From DATGEP01 sp035310125 (lineage in GTDB: Bacteria > Chloroflexota > Ktedonobacteria > Ktedonobacterales > JADMIN01), in contig DATGEP010000330.1 of NCBI GenBank assembly GCA_035310125.1, positions 1 through 10,281 on the forward strand: DNA of 10,281 bases. Direction: 5' to 3'. Within the stretch, counting starts at the first letter, position 1, and each line of letters begins with the position of its first letter. Under the pieces are notes generated by a model. It did not search any database. It saw only the letters and a program-made list of their open reading frames with translations, and was not told the DNA's origin. Position numbers and translations under genes: made by a program. Shown here in pieces: positions 6,500 through 10,281 of the stretch.

Positions 6500-6522
6500 C
6501 GGGGAGCCAAACGGGGAGCCAA
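6500..6522 (+). repeat. Direct repeat pair with 12-nt period before the tRNA-Arg half
   Basis: CGGGGAGCCAA occurs at 6500-6510 and at 6512-6522. It lies about 100 nt from the tRNA-Arg 3' half, on its element side. Spacing and position fit integrase arm-type sites or the repetitive 3' end of a lost integrase gene (one frame reads SGSQTGSQQ). The function is inferred. Confidence 0.5.
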
Positions 6523-6625
6523 CAGTGGCAGACACTGGGCTACGCGGAGCCACCGTCAGCTGCAATCGGCGGGGCAAAACAGCACGTCAGGCCACGTGTA
6601 GCAGCATCGCGCGACCTGCCAGGAG

Positions 6626-6670
6626 TGCCTCCTAAGCAGTAGGTCGCGCGTTCGAATCGCGCTCGGGGCG
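6626..6670 (+). other. tRNA-Arg(CCT) 3' half, probable att-site scar
   Basis: From 6629 the sequence reads as an anticodon loop CTCCTAA (anticodon CCT), the stem strand GCAGT, variable loop AGGTC, a perfect T-arm (GCGCG, TTCGAAT, CGCGC), acceptor strand TCGGGGC and discriminator G. Only three bases of the 5' anticodon strand (TGC, 6626-6628) still match; upstream there is no D-arm and no GCCCCGA acceptor strand. So this is a 3' duplicate, not a working tRNA. A hairpin follows at once, as after a native tRNA gene, which suggests that the right side is the original chromosomal flank and the left side the integrated element. Confidence 0.8.
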
Positions 6671-6680
6671 CAAAAAGGGT

Positions 6681-6709
6681 CTCTGACCTGCGGTTTCGCA
6701 AGGTCAGAG
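6681..6709. terminator. Hairpin just downstream of the tRNA-Arg half
   Basis: CTCTGACCT-GCG pairs with CGC-A-AGGTCAGAG across a GTTT loop, with one bulged base. AAAAAGGG precedes it on the plus strand, so on the minus strand the hairpin is followed by CCCTTTTT, a better intrinsic terminator in that direction. It may also have ended transcription of the former tRNA gene. Confidence 0.6.
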
Positions 6710-6973
6710 GCCACTGCTGAAGTAGGAGTTTCTGCTGAGTTTCTCCAGGCAGTAGGTCATCGGCTGGGCCGCTCTTGATGCGTGATGTGCCGTCTGACCT
6801 GCTCCTTCTTAGCGCTGGCCCTCTCCGGAGGTGTTAGCTACAGCGTCATTAGCGGATAGACCAAATAACTCTGACTCGCTCGGACTGCTGCCGCCGCACG
6901 CGACTTGATCATCTGCAGGAGCGGTAGCCACTCCCGGGCCGGAAGCCGGCTTACTATCAACCGGCGCTCTGCC

Positions 6974-6999
6974 GCCTGCTTGTGCGTGCGCAAGCAGGC
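6974..6999. repeat. 9-bp inverted repeat
   Basis: GCCTGCTTG (6974-6982) and CAAGCAGGC (6991-6999) form a perfect 9-bp stem with an 8-nt loop. No T-run follows. It lies 28 nt before the larger 22-bp hairpin. Confidence 0.6.
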
Positions 7000-7026
7000 T
7001 CTCTCGCTGTCCGTGGCCATGAGAAA

Positions 7027-7085
7027 GTGGCTCTGGCCCACTTTCCGGGCTCTGGCGCGGATTCCGGAAAGTGGGCCAGAGCCAC
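7027..7085. repeat. Perfect 22-bp inverted repeat (hairpin)
   Basis: Arms at 7027-7048 and 7064-7085 are exact reverse complements around a 15-nt loop. GGCTCTGG from the left arm recurs directly at 7048-7055, so an alternative pairing with CCAGAGCC at 7076-7083 is possible. On the minus strand TTTCTC follows the stem, a weak U-tract about 245 nt beyond the methyltransferase stop. It could be a terminator, a small non-autonomous mobile repeat or the joined ends of a lost element. Confidence 0.75.
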
Positions 7086-7330
7086 CGCAACCTGACCATT
7101 GACACTCGCCGTCGTCGCGGAGCGCGTCTAGCCTGTGGCGAACTCGCGACTCTGCCCGGTCACCCGCCCAGGCCGATACAAAACGCCGATTCCGCGCTGC
7201 CTAGAGTCGGCCGTTTCGTGCAGCCAGCCGCGTGCAGATCCGCCGGTTCTGTGCGTGAGCGTGGCAGACGCTCGTCGGCGGCATGTCCGGATTGCCGACC
7301 GCAGGGGGCGGGCACCTGATTATCCAGGCA

Positions 7331-8098
7331 CTACTGCTCGCAGCGCCGACGCGCGAGATGGACGGTGATGTCGGCGGCTACCTCGACCGTCTCAGGCAGG
7401 ACCTGCATGATCTGGCTATATACCTGCTCTTGCTCTGAGGCCGGCAATTCGAGATAAGCCGAGATGGTCGATAGATGGCCAACGTAGTCGCGAGCACTCG
7501 TCGTCCAGCGCCGCTCGATCACGAACTGGTGAACGTCGGCGAACCATTCAGACCGCTGGAGTTCGGTCCCCGGCCACTGCAGGTCATGTCCCGGTGGCGT
7601 CCCATCTGGAGACCGAACCTCGTCGCTCTCCAGGAACCGCGCCCGGGCCGCGCGAACCGCTTCCTGCACAGCCGGGTCAGCCAGCTGGGCTGGCCCGCCG
7701 AACGAGGCAAACACGCCACCCGGCTCCAGCAGCGCAGCCATGCGCGGCCACCGGCCCTCTGGGTTGGTCCAATGCAGCGCCGCTGCCGCATAGACCAGCC
7801 CATAGCTCTCGCCCGGCCGCAAGTCCTCGAACGCGGCTTGCACGGTCTTGACGTTTGCTGGCACGTGCTTACGCAGCACGGCGAGCATGGCCCCGTCAGG
7901 CTCGGTCGCGGTGACCGTGACCCCCCGCTGAGCGAACAGACGGGTTGCTTTGCCTGTCCCGGCACCAATCTCCAGCGCAGTCCGAACCGGCCGACCCGCG
8001 TACGTCATCACCATGTCGAAAAGCTCCACGGGATACCCCGGCCGGAACCGTTCGTATGCTTCCGCCATCACTCCGAAGCTCAGCGCGCGACCAGACAT
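7331..8098 (-). CDS. SAM-dependent class I methyltransferase
   Basis: 255 aa from ATG 8098, chosen because AGGA lies 8 nt upstream; the frame is open further but the added 81 residues are not protein-like. The Rossmann-type motifs are clear: motif I LEIGAGTGKATR (about 42-53, E-x-G-x-G-x-G), the acidic end of strand 2 in TATEPDGAML (E66), the LVYAAAALHW strand (about 101-110) and the LLEPGGVFASFGG strand (about 123-135). The N-terminal FGVMAEAYERFRPGYP segment is typical of small-molecule methyltransferases of the Methyltransf_11/25 type. It should be a soluble cytosolic enzyme using S-adenosylmethionine. The substrate cannot be told, and no biosynthetic partner is adjacent. Confidence 0.92.
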   Translation of the reverse strand: MSGRALSFGVMAEAYERFRPGYPVELFDMVMTYAGRPVRTALEIGAGTGKATRLFAQRGVTVTATEPDGAMLAVLRKHVPANVKTVQAAFEDLRPGESYGLVYAAAALHWTNPEGRWPRMAALLEPGGVFASFGGPAQLADPAVQEAVRAARARFLESDEVRSPDGTPPGHDLQWPGTELQRSEWFADVHQFVIERRWTTSARDYVGHLSTISAYLELPASEQEQVYSQIMQVLPETVEVAADITVHLARRRCEQ

Positions 8099-8457
8099 GC
8101 CGAGCATCCTGACACGATCCGCGCCGGCAATGCCCGGTCTTTCCGCGCGGCCCAACAGCCCGGCCACGGGCAGCGGAACTCTGAGCAACGATGATCGCTC
8201 ATCGGCGTGAGCACCGGACCGAGAATGGCAACATAGCGCCAGATCGGCCCGTTCCCCGCGCCCAAACTGGCGAGCGCCAAGGCTCCCAGGGCGCGCATAT
8301 CGGCGGGGATGGCCTGCGCCTGGACAGCGCTTGTTCATCACGGAGCGCCCAAGCCCGGATTGATGTGCCTTGATTCAATTGGGGGGAGGAGAAGGGCCAC
8401 GCCACTGACCTTCCCCGGCGGTGGTAGGCATAGCGGTGGTGTCAGCCCGCGTGGCCA
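8099..8457. other. Intergenic region between methyltransferase and VOC pseudogene
   Basis: Minus-strand frames are open here. One (8080-8298) begins MRALGALALASLGAGNGPIW but has no ribosome binding site and overlaps the methyltransferase start, so I do not call it. I see no other structured feature. Confidence 0.45.
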
Positions 8458-8889
8458 TCATTGGCTCGCAGCTGGGTGGTGTGGTGTGATCGTCAGCCAC
8501 AACTCGATCTGAACCCCGTCGGGGTCTTCCAAAGACACGAAACAAGCGTGGCCCAGTTCCCTTACCGGGAATGAGCGGCGCCGAGCTCATCGAGGGGGGG
8601 CCATCCAGGAGCCGAGTTCAGCGCGGTCTGCCACCTCGAAGGCGATGTGATCAAGGCCGGTGCGCCGGGGATCGAAGGCATCGCCGGTGCGGCCGGGGTG
8701 GCCGCACAAGCTGAGAAGCAGGCCGCTGGCCTGGTAAAGCAGCAGGATCCGGGGCACCCCGGCATCACCGGGTGCGACGTGGAATTCCGTGACGAAGCCG
8801 AAGCCCAGCACACGCTCGTACCAGTCGGCGCTGACCCGCATGTCCCGGACCGTGAGCGCTATGTGCGATACACCATTGAAGCAGGGCAT
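8458..8889 (-). pseudogene. VOC (glyoxalase-like) protein with two frameshifts
   Basis: The first ~100 residues form an intact VOC half: CFNGVSHIALTVRDMRVSAD, WYERVLGFGFV, then GLDHIAFEVADRAELGSWM. The frame then breaks at a C7 run (plus-strand G7, 8594-8600). Removing one C restores LDELGAAHS; a second shift near 8564-8569 restores VRELGHACFVSLEDPDGVQI and ELW, the classic VOC end, stopping at 8458-8460. The two shifts cancel, so the total length remains a multiple of three (144 codons). The start is probably ATG 8889, 5 nt after GGAGG; ATG 8901 and 8892 are alternatives. Intact members bind metal and act on small molecules such as antibiotics or glyoxalase-type substrates. It is either a true pseudogene or two sequencing errors. 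Confidence 0.85.
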
Positions 8890-8913
8890 CATCGCCTCCA
8901 TGGAGACCAGACT

Positions 8914-8994
8914 TCACGCATGTTGATTGTTCTGCACGGCTTCCGGGTCAGGGTGCACGATCTGCGGACCGTGCAGGACCGTGGTCGCGCGCAT
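8914..8994 (-). pseudogene. Possible N-terminal scrap of a zinc alcohol dehydrogenase
   Basis: A 26-codon minus-strand frame reads MRATTVLHGPQIVHPDPE and then stops. MRAT-x-HGP is a common beginning of actinobacterial zinc-dependent alcohol dehydrogenases, but the following residues do not continue that family and there is no ribosome binding site. In the opposite direction, 9003-9080 reads GFEPTGYGERIFVTRPDPDP, also protein-like, without a start. Either may be a gene scrap or chance, so this is a weak call. Confidence 0.2.
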
Positions 8995-9081
8995 CAAGTG
9001 ACGCGTTGGCTTCGAGCCGACCGGATACGGCGAGCGGATATTCGTCACCCGCCCGGACCCTGATCCGGCATGGGGCCTGGG

Positions 9082-9666
9082 TCAGTTCAGGCAGCGGATG
9101 ATCGACACCACGAGCTCGGCGGCCTCGGACGGGGGTAGCCCGTGGCGGCGGACGAGCAGCCGCCAGGTGTGGAAGTCGGTCGCGAGCCCGAGCGCGGCCA
9201 CCAAGCGGGGCGAGCTGCCGTTGTGTTGGAGGCCTTCGGCGAGGGCCTCGCGCAGCTCCGCGAGTGCTGCCATCCGCAGTTCCGCGATCTCGCGGGTGAC
9301 CGGGTCGGTCTCGGCGTCACGGATCACGTTGGCGAGCATCGGCTCGTTGGCGGCGTAGTAGGCGTAGAGCTCACCGAGCCCGGTGCGCAGCCGCTGGTAG
9401 GGATCGGTGATCGCGCGCCAGGCCCGCGGGTCGGGCGGCGGGTTGCGCTCCAGGTGCAGCCCCGAGCACGCCAGCTGCAGCGACCGCAGGTCGGGGAAGT
9501 GGCGGTAGTAGGTCTGGCGCTGGACGCCGGCGCGGTCGGCGATCGCGCTGACGCTGGTGCGCGCCGGGCCGAGTTCTTGGTGCAGCTCGATCGCCGCCTC
9601 GACGATCCGCCGGCGGGTGTCGGCCATCTGCTCGGCGCGGCGCTTCAGCTCGTACTCGCGGGTCAT
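9082..9666 (-). CDS. TetR-family transcriptional repressor
   Basis: 194 aa from ATG 9666. The N-terminal DNA-binding domain is standard for TetR: helix 1 TRRRIVEAAIELHQELG, then the helix-turn-helix (about 39-57) VSAIADRAGVQRQTYYRHFP. The C-terminal ~130 residues are helical (LGELYAYYAANEPMLANVIRD, IAELRMAALAELREALAEGL) and would form the ligand-binding and dimer interface; the ligand is unknown. The start is supported by a TAATCT box 7 nt upstream (leaderless) and by the family's usual distance to the HTH. It is divergent from the cupin gene, and a 16-bp dyad lies between them, so it probably represses itself and the cupin gene. This arrangement is inferred. Confidence 0.93.
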   Translation of the reverse strand: MTREYELKRRAEQMADTRRRIVEAAIELHQELGPARTSVSAIADRAGVQRQTYYRHFPDLRSLQLACSGLHLERNPPPDPRAWRAITDPYQRLRTGLGELYAYYAANEPMLANVIRDAETDPVTREIAELRMAALAELREALAEGLQHNGSSPRLVAALGLATDFHTWRLLVRRHGLPPSEAAELVVSIIRCLN

Positions 9667-9673
9667 GGGCCAA

Positions 9674-9679
9674 AGATTA
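9674..9679 (-). promoter_or_regulatory. -10 box for leaderless TetR transcript
   Basis: On the minus strand TAATCT ends 7 nt before the ATG at 9666, which places the expected transcription start on the A of ATG. There is no Shine-Dalgarno sequence. No strong -35 box is seen at 17 nt. Confidence 0.5.
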
Positions 9680-9729
9680 GACAGCGGTGTCTCGCGGAAC
9701 TTGACGGGGCCGGTCCGGCCTGTAATCAT

Positions 9730-9745
9730 CATACATGCTTGTATG
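9730..9745. promoter_or_regulatory. 16-bp dyad, probable TetR operator
   Basis: CATACATGCTTGTATG has perfect 6-bp half-sites (CATACA / TGTATG) around a 4-base centre. It lies in the AT-richer divergent intergenic region, 64 nt from the TetR start and about 41 nt from the cupin start. Size, symmetry and place fit a TetR-family operator. Confidence 0.6.
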
Positions 9746-9785
9746 GCAGACACTCATTAATGTGTGACGGAATCTTGGAGGGGTG

Positions 9786-10281
9786 GTGACGGCGATGGAG
9801 ACGGTGACCGCGAAGGTCGTGGGACCGCGGGACGGCAAGTCCGGATTCCTGTTCCAGGGAACCGTCGGGGTCCGGTTCATGATCGGCGGCGAGGAGAGCG
9901 GGGGCGGGTTCTCGCTGGTCGAGCATCCGATGGCCGCCCGCGCGCTGGCCGCGCCGCTGCACCGGCACACCCGCGAGGACGAGTACAGCTACGTGCTGGA
10001 AGGGACGGTGGGCGCGCTGCTCGGAGATGAGGTGGTCATCGGTCACACCGGCGATCTGATCTTCAAGCCCCGAGGGCAGTGGCACACATTCTGGAACGCC
10101 GGGGATGAGCCCGCGCGAATCCTCGAGATCATCTCTCCGGCGGGCTTTGAGCGGTTCTTCGCCGAGCTCGTGGAGCTCGGAGGAGTCAGTGCGGTCGAAC
10201 CGGAGCGGTTCGGTGAGCTGTGCGCTCGGTACGAACTCGACATGGATCCTGACAGCATTCCGGGGCTGGTCGAGCGATTCG
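9786..10281 (+). CDS. Cupin-domain protein, 3' end beyond window
   Basis: The frame is open from 9783 to the window edge (about 165 codons visible). GGAGG at 9777-9781 favours GTG 9786 (4 nt spacing); ATG 9795 is the alternative. Cupin motif 1 is complete: PLHRHTREDEYSYVLEG with H59, H61 and E66, and motif 2 gives the third histidine, H100, in KPRGQWHTFWN, so the metal site is intact. The protein continues past the beta-barrel with a helical tail (FERFFAELVELGGVSAVE). Single-domain cupins of this kind bind a metal and a small organic ligand and often act as dioxygenases or isomerases; the substrate is unknown. Divergent from the TetR gene, it is the likely regulated target. Confidence 0.9.
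   Translation, partial: MTAMETVTAKVVGPRDGKSGFLFQGTVGVRFMIGGEESGGGFSLVEHPMAARALAAPLHRHTREDEYSYVLEGTVGALLGDEVVIGHTGDLIFKPRGQWHTFWNAGDEPARILEIISPAGFERFFAELVELGGVSAVEPERFGELCARYELDMDPDSIPGLVERF

Larger units (their letters stand above)
6710..7330. other. Gene-poor stretch with hairpins
   Basis: No gene is supportable across 620 bases. A minus-strand frame (6838-7041) contains a moderately protein-like run (RRLIVSRLPAREWLPLLQMI) but has no ribosome binding site and no recognised family, so I treat it as a possible remnant only. The two hairpins listed separately dominate the region. Confidence 0.45.

Noticed and set aside
7099..7134. TTGACA at 7099-7104 with TAGCCT at 7129-7134 as a promoter.
   Set aside because: The spacer is 24 nt, too long for a sigma-70-type promoter, and no gene starts downstream on that strand.
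9142..9789. Long plus-strand frame opposite the TetR gene.
   Set aside because: It is antisense to a well-supported TetR protein and is rich in Gly, Arg and Val as expected for a GC-rich shadow frame.
1..10281. CRISPR array, rRNA gene or complete integrase gene.
   Set aside because: No regularly spaced repeats, no rRNA-like sequence and no tyrosine or serine recombinase motifs were seen on either strand.

Overview
The window is high-GC DNA from an actinomycete, and the gene content looks accessory. The case for an actinomycete is strong GC bias at third codon positions, several genes that appear leaderless (a TAnnnT box a few bases before the start codon), secreted proteins with Pro/Ser linkers, and TetR, methyltransferase and VOC families of actinobacterial type. 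The genus cannot be fixed from sequence alone; Streptosporangiales such as Actinomadura or Nonomuraea are a guess.

Region 1 (1-1356) is a mobile-element junction. The right-hand part of an IS3-family insertion sequence (last codons of orfA, complete orfB, probable right end near 961) has cut into a minus-strand membrane-protein gene, of which only the first ~79 codons remain (962-1198). Then come a pair of 12-nt-period direct repeats (1245-1266) and the detached 3' half of a tRNA-Pro(CGG) on the minus strand (1312-1356), the usual scar of an integrative element.

Region 2 (1357-6670) looks like island cargo. It holds an all-helical protein with a HEPN-like R-x4-H motif (1579-2283), a small lipoprotein (2747-3220), a PIN-domain putative ribonuclease with a long C-terminal extension (3492-4502), a one-pass membrane protein (4541-4777), a secreted HNH nuclease with a C-terminal accessory domain (5195-6085, minus) and a small minus-strand ORF with an excellent ribosome binding site (6217-6438). 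It ends at a second tRNA 3' half, tRNA-Arg(CCT), on the plus strand (6626-6670), with another 12-nt-period direct repeat about 100 nt before it. The two tRNA halves point outward, so each has its element-side face toward this cargo, but they belong to different tRNAs and cannot be the two ends of one element.

Region 3 (6671-7330) has no convincing gene and several strong hairpins, including a perfect 22-bp inverted repeat at 7027-7085.

Region 4 (7331-10281) has a SAM-dependent methyltransferase (minus), a VOC/glyoxalase-like gene broken by two compensating frameshifts (minus), a TetR repressor (minus) and a divergent cupin gene (plus) that runs off the window. A 16-bp dyad lies between the TetR and cupin genes and is the natural operator candidate.

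No complete, clearly new multi-gene system is visible. The best leads are the HEPN-like protein and the PIN protein on one island segment, the secreted HNH nuclease, and the composite attachment-site architecture.
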